Assembly: GCF_001552135.1 (NCBI RefSeq)
Contig: NZ_BCQP01000055.1
Coordinates: forward strand, 1 to 64,000
Direction: 5' to 3'
Source of the DNA: Actinomadura chibensis NBRC 106107
Lineage (GTDB): Bacteria; Actinomycetota; Actinomycetes; Streptosporangiales; Streptosporangiaceae
Length of the DNA: 64,000 nt
The notes below the pieces were generated by a model, which worked only from the letters and a program-made list of their open reading frames with translations, made no database searches and was not told the DNA's origin. This document shows, piece by piece, positions 27,892 through 36,067 of this stretch. Position 1 is the first letter of the stretch, and every line of letters begins with the position of its first letter. The translations under genes were made by a program, and so were the position numbers.

Positions 27892-29322
27892 ATGAGGCAG
27901 GGGCCGCCGGTGTCGTTGCTGAGGGCCGGCGCGGTGTCCGGCGCGCTGCTCGTGGCCGCCGCGGTGGCGGGCCCTCCGGCGCGGGCGCGCGACGACGTCC
28001 CGTGCCGCGACCACGAGGGCTTCTGGTGCCTGTACGGAAAGCCCGGCCTGCGGGACGGCGGCGGGCTCATCGGCACCAACAACGGCGACACCGATCTGAA
28101 GATGGACGGGGACTGGACCTTCTTCAACGATCAGACGCGTTCGGTCAGCAACCGGAGCGGAAGCTACCTCGGCCTTTACGACGACATCGACTTCAAGGGC
28201 CTGATGGCGTGCCTGCCGCCCAGTTCGACGCTGAACGGGATCGGCGCGGGCGTCAGCTCCCTGCGCGTCCATCCGACGAGCGGCGCGGCGTGCGGCAGAC
28301 CGGCTTCGGCCGGGCGGCCGAAGCCGAAGAAGACCAGGCCGGTGGAGAAGCCGACGCCGGAGAAGAGCGACCTTCCGGCGGACCGGCCGAAGAAGTCCGA
28401 GGAGCCGGCCGACCCTTCGCCGAGCCTCGCGCTGCCGTCCCTGGACGCGATGCCGAAGCTGCCCAGCGCGCCGCCGGTGAACGCCTCGGCGGACAGGTCC
28501 GCCGACGATTCCGGCGGCGTGCCGTGGGGCACGGTCGCCGCGATCGGGGGCACCGTGGCGACGCTCCTCGCGTTAGGCGCGGGCGGCTGGGCGCTCGGCC
28601 GCCGCCGCGCCGCCGCCGTCCCGGCGCCCCGCACGAGCACCGACCCGGGGGCGGCCGGACGCGTCCACGCCGCGCTCCTGCTGCTGGCGGTCGACTGCGA
28701 GCAGGCGGGCCGGGACGTGCCGAAGGTCCGCGCGGTCACGATCGACGACGCCGAGGTGACGCTGCACCTCGCCGCCGCCGACGAGGCCGCGCCGCAGCCG
28801 TGGCGGGCCGCGCCCGGCGCGCGGCGCTGGCGGCTGCTCGTCAGCGACATCGACGAGCTGACCGACGACGTCCACCCGGTCGCGCCCTACCCGCTGCTCG
28901 CGGGGCTGCGCCCCGGGACGTGGGTGAACCTGGCCGCGTATCCGGGGCCGATCGCGCTGGTCGGCGGCCGGAAGGCGGCGCGGAAGGCGGCGCTCGGGAT
29001 GGCGCGGCGGCTGCGCGCGGACCCGTGGCACTGGTCGGTCCGCGTCCGGACGGTGGGCTTCCCGCCGGAGGCGTCGATCGAGCCGGAGGAGGGCGCCGAG
29101 CGCGGCCGGGTCGTGTTCATCGACGACGGCATGGAGGTGCCGGGGAAGATCCCGCCGGGTTCGGCGGTGGTCTCGGTCGGGCGCCCGGAGCGCGCGGGGA
29201 CGATCTGGCGGGTCCGCCGCGACGGGACGGTCGTCCCGCCCGCCGAGCTGCTCGCGAAGGACGCCGGGCCCCCGGACGCCGAGGCGCCCGGCCCCGGCCC
29301 GGCGGCGGCGGGGAGGCGGTGA
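27892..29322 (+). CDS. Membrane protein with secreted crystallin-like (peptidase inhibitor I36) domain
   Basis: A 476-residue protein at the head of the injection-system locus. Residues 1-33 look like a signal sequence (GAVSGALLVAAAVAGPPARA). Residues about 34-135 resemble the beta/gamma-crystallin peptidase inhibitor I36 family (HEGFWCLYGKPGLRDGG, then DWTFFNDQTRSVSNRSG, LYDDIDFKG). A Pro/Lys/Ser-rich linker leads to a membrane segment (GTVAAIGGTVATLLALGAGG, about 206-229). A C-terminal domain of about 240 residues follows, presumably cytoplasmic (RVHAALLLLAVDCEQAG). It ends four bases before the regulator gene. Function unknown. Confidence 0.8.
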   Translation: MRQGPPVSLLRAGAVSGALLVAAAVAGPPARARDDVPCRDHEGFWCLYGKPGLRDGGGLIGTNNGDTDLKMDGDWTFFNDQTRSVSNRSGSYLGLYDDIDFKGLMACLPPSSTLNGIGAGVSSLRVHPTSGAACGRPASAGRPKPKKTRPVEKPTPEKSDLPADRPKKSEEPADPSPSLALPSLDAMPKLPSAPPVNASADRSADDSGGVPWGTVAAIGGTVATLLALGAGGWALGRRRAAAVPAPRTSTDPGAAGRVHAALLLLAVDCEQAGRDVPKVRAVTIDDAEVTLHLAAADEAAPQPWRAAPGARRWRLLVSDIDELTDDVHPVAPYPLLAGLRPGTWVNLAAYPGPIALVGGRKAARKAALGMARRLRADPWHWSVRVRTVGFPPEASIEPEEGAERGRVVFIDDGMEVPGKIPPGSAVVSVGRPERAGTIWRVRRDGTVVPPAELLAKDAGPPDAEAPGPGPAAAGRR

Positions 29323-29326
29323 CGCC

Positions 29327-29938
29327 GTGCAGACGATTCCCGTGGCGGTGCACGCTCCGGACCCCATCACGCACGAGGGGGTGGTCGGCGGGCTGCGCCG
29401 CCGTCCCGAGCTGCACCTGGTCGCCGAGGCCGAGGCGGTGGTCGTCGTGGTCGTCGCCGAGGTGGTGGACGAGCGGGTCAAGACGGTCCTGCGGCGGTTC
29501 TCCCGGACCGTCGGGGCCCGGCCCGTCCTGATCGTGAGCGACCTCAAGGAGGCGCACCTGCTGGAGGCCGTCGAATGCGGCGTCGTCGCGATGCTGTGGC
29601 GGCGCGAGGCCACCCCGGACGGGATCGTCCGGGCCATCGTCGCGGCCGCGGGCGGCGGCGGCAGCCTGCCCCCCGACCTGCAGGGACGCCTGCTGAAGCA
29701 GGTCGGCCGCATGCAGCGCGGCGCGCGGGCGCAGGGCCTCGCCGCCGCCGGGCTGGCCGAGCGCGAGCGCGAGGTGCTGTGCCTCGTCGCGGACGGGCTC
29801 GACACGTCCGAGATCGCGGGGAAGCTCGCCTACTCCGAGCGGACGGTCAAGAACGTCCTGCACGGCCTGATGACCCGGCTCCACCTGCGCAACCGCGCCC
29901 ACGCCGTCGCCTACGCCCTCAAGGAGGGCTACATCTGA
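29327..29938 (+). CDS. LuxR-type regulator with degenerate receiver
   Basis: A 203-residue protein with the fold of a NarL-type response regulator: receiver-like first 120 residues, then a LuxR HTH (LAEREREVLCLVADGLDTSEIAGKLAYSERTVKN region). The receiver lacks the phosphoacceptor aspartate: the third strand reads AVVVVVVAEVVDERV, and the usual lysine near strand 5 is replaced (VAMLWRREA). So it is probably controlled other than by phosphorylation. GTG start; the stop overlaps the DUF4255 start by one base (TGATG). Its place inside the locus suggests it regulates the injection system, as similar regulators do in Streptomyces clusters. Confidence 0.88.
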   Translation: MQTIPVAVHAPDPITHEGVVGGLRRRPELHLVAEAEAVVVVVVAEVVDERVKTVLRRFSRTVGARPVLIVSDLKEAHLLEAVECGVVAMLWRREATPDGIVRAIVAAAGGGGSLPPDLQGRLLKQVGRMQRGARAQGLAAAGLAEREREVLCLVADGLDTSEIAGKLAYSERTVKNVLHGLMTRLHLRNRAHAVAYALKEGYI

Positions 29939-30552
29939 TGCTCCACGAAGTGGACGACGCGCTCCGCGCCCTGCTGAGCGCCCGCGCTCTCGCGGGCGGG
30001 GACGTGCAGCTCGTGTTCGACGCGCCGACCCGCGACTGGGCGGCGCGCCGCAACACCCCGACCGTCAACGCCTACCTGTACGACGTCCGCGAGGACATGG
30101 CGCGGCGGGAGCTCGGCCCGGCCCGCGTGCACGGCGAGGACGGGCGGGTGACCGGCTACCGGCGGCCGCCCCGCCACTACCGCCTCTCCTACCTGATCAG
30201 CGCGTGGACGAAGCGGCCCGAGGACGAGCACCGCCTCCTCTCGGCGGTGCTCGGCTGCCTGCTGCGCTACGAGACGCTCCCCGCCGAGACGCTGCCGGAC
30301 GGGGGCGTGCTCGCCGCGACCGGGACGGCGATCCCGGTGACGGTGGCCGTCCCGCCGCCGGAGCCGCGCTCGATCACCGACCTGTGGTCGGCGCTCGGCG
30401 GCGAGCTGAAGCCGTCGCTGGACGTCGTCGTCCTCGCGCCGTTCCCGCTGGCGCCCGACCTCGGCGCCGCGCCGCCGGTCACCGAGGTGGAGGTGGCGGT
30501 GCGCGAGCGCGTGTCCGCGCTGGTGGACGTCCGGCGGAAGCGGCTGACGTGA
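29938..30552 (+). CDS. DUF4255 (Pvc16-type) injection-system protein
   Basis: A 204-residue DUF4255 domain protein. The opening MLHEVDDALRALLSARAL, the internal PTVNAYLYDVREDMARREL and the segment HYRLSYLISAWTKRPEDEHRLLSAVLGCLLRYE are the family hallmarks. DUF4255 proteins (Pvc16/Afp16) cap or terminate the sheath-tube assembly in contractile injection systems. It overlaps the ATPase gene by GTGA. Confidence 0.92.
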   Translation: MLHEVDDALRALLSARALAGGDVQLVFDAPTRDWAARRNTPTVNAYLYDVREDMARRELGPARVHGEDGRVTGYRRPPRHYRLSYLISAWTKRPEDEHRLLSAVLGCLLRYETLPAETLPDGGVLAATGTAIPVTVAVPPPEPRSITDLWSALGGELKPSLDVVVLAPFPLAPDLGAAPPVTEVEVAVRERVSALVDVRRKRLT

Positions 30553-32549
30553 CCGATCCGGCCGGATACCTGCTGGCCAGGATCGAGCTGCTGCGCACCC
30601 GCGTCCGGCGGCTGGTCGAGGAGCGGTCGGGCGCTGACCCGTCCGCCGGGGACGAGTACCGGGGCCTGTACGTCCCGCCGGAGACGGCGCGGTGGCTGGC
30701 CGGGGGGCCGGGGCCGGAGCCCGTCCCCGACCCCCGCTACGACCGGGCCGCGCGGGAGCTGGCGGAGGCGGCGGGCTCGGAGGCGCGCGTGCACCGGCTC
30801 GCCGCCGCGTTCGGCCTCACCGACCTCGACCTGGAGATCCTGCTCGTCGCGCTCGCGCCCGACCTGGACCGCTCGTTCGAAGCGCTCTACGGCTACCTCA
30901 ACGACGACGTGAGCCGCCGCCGCGCGTCGGTCGGGCTCGCGCTCGACCTGTGCGGGACGCCGGTGACCTCGGCGCCCGGCCGGGCCCGGTTCGCGGCCGG
31001 GGCCCCGCTGATCACCGGGCGCCTCCTCGTCACGCGGGACACCGACCGGCCGTTCCTGAGCCGGGCGCTGCTCGTCCCCGACCGGGTCGCCGCGTTCCTG
31101 CTCGGCGACGACGCGCCCGACGACGAGCTGACCGGCGCGGTCCGCCTCGACGAGGTGACGGAGGCCGTCGCCGGCGGGTCGCCGCCCGGCCTCGCGGAGC
31201 GGCTGCGCTCCGCCGACCCGACGCTCGTCTACCTGCACGAGTCCCGGCCCGGCTCGGGCGTCGCGGCGGCCCGCTCCGCCGCGGCGTCCGCCGGGCTGCC
31301 CGTGCTGGCCGCCGACCCGGACCGGCTGGACGCGGCGCTCGTCCCGGTCGTCCTGCGGGAGGCGGCGATGCGCGGCGCGGCCGTCGTCGCGGGGCCGCTC
31401 CCGGACGGCGGCGCCCTGCTGCGCGCGTTCGCGGAGGCGTCCGCGAAGGTCCCGGTGCTGCTGACCGGCCCGCAGCCGTACGACCCGGGGTGGAGCGAGG
31501 CGCAGCCGCTCGTCCTGGACGTCCCCGCGCGGGAGAGCGCCGCCGGGGCCTGGCGCGCGGAGCTGCCGGGCGACCCCGGCTTCGACCTGGACGCCGCCAC
31601 CGCCACCTACCGCTTCACCCCGGACCAGGTCCGGCGGGCGGTGCGGGCGGCCCTCGACCACGCGGCGCTCGACGGCGTGCCGCTGTCGGCCGCGCACCTG
31701 CACCGGGGAGCGCGCCTGCAGAACGCGGGCGGCCTGCACAAGCACGCGCGGCGGATCGTCCCGTCGGTCGGCTGGGACGATCTCGTCCTGCCGGCCGAAC
31801 CGGCGGGGCGGCTGCGCGAGCTGATCCAGCGGGCCCGGCACCGCGACCGGGTCCTCGGGGAATGGGGGCTGCGCAGCGGCGGCGGCCGGGGCCGGGGCGT
31901 GGTGGCGCTGTTCGCCGGGGACTCCGGCACCGGCAAGACCATGTCGGCGGAGGTGCTCGCCGCCGAACTCGGCCTCGACCTGTACGTCGTGGAGCTGTCC
32001 GCCGTCGTCGACAAGTACGTCGGCGAGACCGAGAAGAACCTTGAGCGGATCTTCGCCGAGGCCGACCGGATGGACGCGGTGCTCCTGTTCGACGAGGCCG
32101 ACGCCGTGTTCGGCAAGCGCTCCGACGTCCGGGACGCCCGCGACAGGTACGCCAACCTGGAGAGCGCCTACCTGCTGCAGCGGCTGGAGTCGTTCGGCGG
32201 GATCGCCGTCCTCACCACCAACCTGCGCGCCAACATCGACGACGCCTTCACCCGGCGGCTGGACATCGTCATCGACTTCCCGTTCCCGGACGCGGCGCAG
32301 CGCCGCGCGCTGTGGGAGCACTGCCTCGCCCCGCCCGTCCCGGTGGACGGCGCCGTCGACCTCGACCGGTGCGCGCGGGAGTTCGAACTCGCGGGCGGCG
32401 CGATCCGCGGCGCGGCCGTCACCGCCGGGTACCTCGCGGCGGCGGCCGGACGCCCCGTCGCGATGGCCGACCTGCTCGCCGGGGCGCGCCGCGAGTACCG
32501 CAAGCTGGGCCGCCTGCTGCCCGGCGACGTGCCCCCGGCGGACCTCTGA
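30549..32549 (+). CDS. AAA+ ATPase of the injection system (Pvc15/Cis15-type)
   Basis: A 666-residue protein with a degenerate N-terminal half (about 1-430) and an intact C-terminal AAA+ module. Walker A GDSGTGKT is at 457-464 and Walker B LLFDEADA has the acidic pair at 515-516. The sensor-1 asparagine is in VLTTNLRANIDDAFTRR, followed by the arginine finger. FtsH/Cdc48-like ATPases of this kind are constant partners of eCIS genes, though their role (assembly, recycling or cargo loading) is not settled. GTG start; convergent with the next gene, 13 bases apart. Confidence 0.95.
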   Translation: MTDPAGYLLARIELLRTRVRRLVEERSGADPSAGDEYRGLYVPPETARWLAGGPGPEPVPDPRYDRAARELAEAAGSEARVHRLAAAFGLTDLDLEILLVALAPDLDRSFEALYGYLNDDVSRRRASVGLALDLCGTPVTSAPGRARFAAGAPLITGRLLVTRDTDRPFLSRALLVPDRVAAFLLGDDAPDDELTGAVRLDEVTEAVAGGSPPGLAERLRSADPTLVYLHESRPGSGVAAARSAAASAGLPVLAADPDRLDAALVPVVLREAAMRGAAVVAGPLPDGGALLRAFAEASAKVPVLLTGPQPYDPGWSEAQPLVLDVPARESAAGAWRAELPGDPGFDLDAATATYRFTPDQVRRAVRAALDHAALDGVPLSAAHLHRGARLQNAGGLHKHARRIVPSVGWDDLVLPAEPAGRLRELIQRARHRDRVLGEWGLRSGGGRGRGVVALFAGDSGTGKTMSAEVLAAELGLDLYVVELSAVVDKYVGETEKNLERIFAEADRMDAVLLFDEADAVFGKRSDVRDARDRYANLESAYLLQRLESFGGIAVLTTNLRANIDDAFTRRLDIVIDFPFPDAAQRRALWEHCLAPPVPVDGAVDLDRCAREFELAGGAIRGAAVTAGYLAAAAGRPVAMADLLAGARREYRKLGRLLPGDVPPADL

Positions 32550-32562
32550 CCCGGCGGCCGTC

Positions 32563-34020
32563 TCATCGCGGGTCGTAGGGGATGCGCATCGCGGAGATCC
32601 GGTCCTGGTCCAGCGGGACGTTCGAGCGGACCTCGATCGGCGAGTCGCCCGACCGCACCCAGAAGCCGACGCTCAGCTTGCCGCCATTGATGTCGCGGAA
32701 GTCCTCGCCCTCGGCGAACTCCAGGCCGACCTCCTCGGTGTACTTCTGCCATTCCTGGTTCGGTTCGAGCTTGAACGGCTTGAAGACCTCGCGGCGCTGG
32801 AGCACCTCCTTGTCCCCGTCGAAGTTCCAGTCGAAGATCACCGAGATGCTGGCGTCGGGGTCGCCGTTCGACTTCACCCAGAAGTCGAACGTCGTCGAGC
32901 TGCCCGGGACGTAGGCGTCCTTCATCCCGCAGAGCGTGTACCGGACGGAGCTCCACGTGCACTTCCACTCGTCGTTCAGCCGCTCGAAACCCGGGCTCTT
33001 CACCGGGAACGGCCAGGTGGCGGGCTGCTCGCCCGGCTTCGGCGGGTCCGGCCACGGGGCGGCCCTGCTCAGGTAGAGGAGGCGGCGGCCGGGGCCGCCG
33101 AGCTGCCGCTCGCCGCCGTCGCCGCCCGGCGGCGGCTCCTCCCCGCCACCGCCGCCGGGCGGCGGGGCGGGCGGCGCCTTCCTCGGCTCCTGGTCGGGCT
33201 CCGGCGCCTTGGACGGCTTCCCGTCCGGCATGCTCAGCGGATTGCCCACCGGGACCATGCCGCCGTCGCGCGCCCGCGAGCCGAACTTCGGATCGAACAC
33301 GAACCAGGCGATGGTGAACGCGACGGCGGCCGAGACGAGCACGCCCATGAAGCCGAGCAGCCAGCGCGGCATCACCGCCCGCTGGACGAACACGCCCCCC
33401 ACTTCGACCGGCTCCACCCCGGAGCGCAGCACGTTCACCGTGTAGGGGTGCGACTCGCGCTGCCCGAACCAGGTGATGGAGCCGGGCCTGATCCGTCCCT
33501 GCACCCACGCGGCCCGGCCCGGATCGACCTGCACGTTCGCGGGGTGCAGCTCGAAGCCGAGCCGCCCCGTGTTGTCCTTGCCGGTGAGCGACGCGGTCAG
33601 CCGGGTGTTGCCGAGGTTGTCCAGGGCGAACTTGGGCTTGGCGCGGAACCGTCCGGCCACGGTGTGCGGGAGCAGCTCAGCCCGCACCTCGGTGAACGGC
33701 GTGACGGTGAGGTGGCCCTCGACGACGGTCTTGTCCCCGGGCTGCTCGGTCGGGACGATCTCGACGGCGAACGGGTGCCCGCCGGCGGGCGCGTCCGGGG
33801 TGCGCGGCGGCCGGAACGTGATCTCGACGGTGCCGGTCGTCCCCGGGTAGAGGCGCAGCGACCGCGGCTCGACCGCGGCCCACACCGCGGGCCCGCCCGC
33901 GACCGAGACGCGGTACTCCTCCACCAGGTCGGTCGTGTTGCGCAGCCGCAGCGTGACGGACGCGGCGGCACCGGGGTCCACGGTGGCGGACGCCGGATCA
34001 AGAGAACTCCAGATGCTCAC
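32563..34020 (-). CDS. Single-pass membrane protein with Ig-like N-domain, eCIS-associated
   Basis: A 485-residue protein. Residues 1-110 look like an immunoglobulin-like sandwich (SATVDPGAAASVTLRLRNTT; GTTGTVEITFRPP). A second beta domain follows to about 215, then a membrane helix (WLLGFMGVLVSAAVAFTIAW, 220-239). A Pro/Gly/Glu-rich linker (PAPPPGGGGGEEPPPGG) leads to a C-terminal beta-rich domain of about 150 residues (VIFDWNFDGDKEVLQRR). Similar proteins, annotated only as hydrolytic protein, lie in Streptomyces injection loci. The GTG start at 34020 fits a leaderless transcript (next entry). It may link the system to the membrane; the function is inferred from context. Confidence 0.75.
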   Translation of the reverse strand: MSIWSSLDPASATVDPGAAASVTLRLRNTTDLVEEYRVSVAGGPAVWAAVEPRSLRLYPGTTGTVEITFRPPRTPDAPAGGHPFAVEIVPTEQPGDKTVVEGHLTVTPFTEVRAELLPHTVAGRFRAKPKFALDNLGNTRLTASLTGKDNTGRLGFELHPANVQVDPGRAAWVQGRIRPGSITWFGQRESHPYTVNVLRSGVEPVEVGGVFVQRAVMPRWLLGFMGVLVSAAVAFTIAWFVFDPKFGSRARDGGMVPVGNPLSMPDGKPSKAPEPDQEPRKAPPAPPPGGGGGEEPPPGGDGGERQLGGPGRRLLYLSRAAPWPDPPKPGEQPATWPFPVKSPGFERLNDEWKCTWSSVRYTLCGMKDAYVPGSSTTFDFWVKSNGDPDASISVIFDWNFDGDKEVLQRREVFKPFKLEPNQEWQKYTEEVGLEFAEGEDFRDINGGKLSVGFWVRSGDSPIEVRSNVPLDQDRISAMRIPYDPR

Positions 34021-34027
34021 CGACCGG

Positions 34028-34033
34028 ACACTA
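34028..34033 (-). promoter_or_regulatory. -10 box of a probable leaderless promoter
   Basis: TAGTGT on the minus strand ends seven bases before the GTG at 34020, so transcription would start at or beside the start codon. No ribosome site precedes the GTG, which fits. A clear -35 was not identified. Confidence 0.5.
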
Positions 34034-34113
34034 GGCGCGCCCGCGCGGGGCGGGCATGGCCCCGCGTGCACCCTCGGGTGCACGCTCCCCTGCCCCCGCT
34101 GACACCGGCGCTC

Positions 34114-34740
34114 CTACGCGTGGTCGTGCTCGGCGTCGGTCTGGACGGGACGCCGGAGCGCGGCGTCCGCGTCGGCGTCGGCGGCCTTCTCCAGGGCGTC
34201 GGACGGGTCCGACACCGACAGGCCGTTCCCGTTGTCCGTGCCGGGGACCGTCCCGGCGCGCTGCTGGTTGTAGTGCGACAGCTCGTGCCCGAGAAGCCGG
34301 TTGCCGCCCGGCGACCCGGGATCGTACCGACCCCGCTGGAACGCGATGTGCGAACCGGACGTGAACGCCACCGCCTGGACGGAGACGGCGGCCCGGTGCG
34401 CCGCCGAGTCGGTGTGCACGCGGACGCCGGACAGGTCCGTGCCGTACCGGGCCTCCCATTCCGCGCGGACGGGCGCCTCCAGCGGCCGTCCCGGCGACCG
34501 CAGCACCTGTTCGACGTGCTCGCGCTGGACGGCCGCCGCCTGCTCGCCGCCGTCCTCGCCTTGGGTCCGGGCGGAGAGCAGGCGCGCCACGGCGGCGTTC
34601 CCGACCAGCCGTTGCAGCGCGACCACCGACCGCGCGGCCGGTGTGGTCCCGGCCGTGGCGGCGGCGTCGGTGCGGGCCTTCCCGGCGCTCGGCGTCCGCC
34701 GCGCCCCGCCGTCGTCCCGCTGATTCCTCAGCTCACGCAC
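34114..34740 (-). CDS. DUF4157 (eCIS core domain) zincin-type protein
   Basis: A 208-residue DUF4157 protein. Residues 42-51 carry LQRLVGNAAV. The core domain follows: HVEQVLRSPGRPLEAPVRAE, YGTDLSGVRVHTDSAA, then LLGHELSHYNQQ with the HExxH zinc motif at 152-156. DUF4157 proteins are the commonest eCIS-associated family and are known or proposed as cargo or cargo leaders. The GTG at 34740 follows AGGGAG at six bases; longer readings lack conserved sequence. It diverges from the papain-fold candidate cargo at 34959, with which it shares the LQRxxGNAAV tag. Confidence 0.88.
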   Translation of the reverse strand: MRELRNQRDDGGARRTPSAGKARTDAAATAGTTPAARSVVALQRLVGNAAVARLLSARTQGEDGGEQAAAVQREHVEQVLRSPGRPLEAPVRAEWEARYGTDLSGVRVHTDSAAHRAAVSVQAVAFTSGSHIAFQRGRYDPGSPGGNRLLGHELSHYNQQRAGTVPGTDNGNGLSVSDPSDALEKAADADADAALRRPVQTDAEHDHA

Positions 34741-34958
34741 AACACGCTCCCTGTCGACGAGTTCGGTCCCGCGCCCAAGGGTGGAACGCGCCCTCACCGG
34801 CTGTGAAGGAACGGACGGGCACCGGACGCGGCACGGGGAGATGCCCGAACGGACACCCGGACAAGGAGGCACCGAACGCTGCCCTTACGGTCCTCCCGCC
34901 GCGACGGGCGCGCTGGTAGGTCTGCCCCGACGAAGCCCAGAGGGAAGGCGGTTCGCCG

Positions 34959-35924
34959 ATGCGCAAGAGTGAGTTGCAGGAGTGGCCACGGTCGGGTGGC
35001 CGCGCGTCCTCGCGTCCGCGCGCACAGGACGCCGAGACCGGCCCGGACCAGGCCGACCTGGCCGCGGCGGGCGGCCCGGCGAGCGCGGCCGGCGTCCTCG
35101 CCCTGCAGCGGACGGCCGGGAACGCGGCCGTCACGCAGGCGCTCGGGGCGCGGCGGCACGACCGCGGCGGCGCGCTGCCCGTGCAGCGGGCCCTCCGGAA
35201 CAACCAGCGGGAGTACGGCATCACCCCGGGGCTGCTGATGTCGCCCAGGCAGTCGGACCAGAACGAGCTGGAACGCGTCTTCCCCAGGGACGAGAACGGC
35301 GCCTTCCAGCAGTTCCCGGACCCGGTCACGCTCGGCGTCGCCGTCGGGGGCAAGCTGAACAAGCTGCTGCACAAACTGAAACACGACCAGCCGGAGGCCA
35401 CCGTCCCGGAGGCCGCGGACTGGGTGAAGGGCATCAACCCCCGGTTCCCCGAGGGCGGCGGCTACCGCCGCAACTGCGTCGACGCGGCGCGCAGCTTCGT
35501 GGCCTCCTGGTCCGGCAACCCCACCGTGGCCGTCGGGGTCGTCGGCACCACCGACCAGGACGTCGAACGCGGCGGCAACGACCGGACGGCGACCTGGCTG
35601 GCCACCCGCTGGAAGACCGACGAGGCCGTGGCGCCCGACGGCCAGCCGGTCGCGGACGTGTGGGCGAGGGTCGCGGCCCGGCTGCTCGGGCAGGGGCACG
35701 GCGCGGTCAGCATCGTGGTCTTCAAGCGGGAGGAGAACGGGAACGTCCACGCCGTCTGCGCCGTCAACCACGAGAACAAGGTCGTCTGGGTCGATCCGCA
35801 GGTCGGGCAGATCAGCGTGGACGGCCCGATGTACCGGGGCACCGCCTTCATGACGATCACCCTCAGCCCCCAGTTCACGCCGGTCGACGCGCCGCCGCCC
35901 CAGCCCACGGCGCTGTCCCTGTAG
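34959..35924 (+). CDS. Candidate injected effector, papain-like (Tox-PL) domain
   Basis: A 321-residue protein. The N-terminal 75 residues are low-complexity and contain LQRTAGNAAV (49-58), the tag shared with the DUF4157 protein. The C-terminal domain (about 150-310) matches the papain-like toxin fold (Tox-PL, glutamine-deamidase-like): cysteine in YRRNCVDAARSF (Cys173), GHGAVSIVVFK, histidine in GNVHAVCAVNH (His264) and VVWVDPQVGQ (Asp279, Gln281), the Cys-His-Asp order expected. Members deamidate or cleave host proteins. No signal peptide and no immunity gene is evident. It sits beside the sheath gene, supporting a cargo role, which is inference. Confidence 0.75.
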   Translation: MRKSELQEWPRSGGRASSRPRAQDAETGPDQADLAAAGGPASAAGVLALQRTAGNAAVTQALGARRHDRGGALPVQRALRNNQREYGITPGLLMSPRQSDQNELERVFPRDENGAFQQFPDPVTLGVAVGGKLNKLLHKLKHDQPEATVPEAADWVKGINPRFPEGGGYRRNCVDAARSFVASWSGNPTVAVGVVGTTDQDVERGGNDRTATWLATRWKTDEAVAPDGQPVADVWARVAARLLGQGHGAVSIVVFKREENGNVHAVCAVNHENKVVWVDPQVGQISVDGPMYRGTAFMTITLSPQFTPVDAPPPQPTALSL

Positions 35925-36067
35925 CCCCGCGCCGGGGGCCGCCGCGAGGGGCCGCGCGGGCAGCCGAGGGTGCCCCCGGGACGGGACGAACGGACGTTCC
36001 GGGCGGCGCGGCGGGACGGCAGGGTTTCGGTAGACCAAGCCGTCCCGAACCGGGGGAGTAGCTGCCA

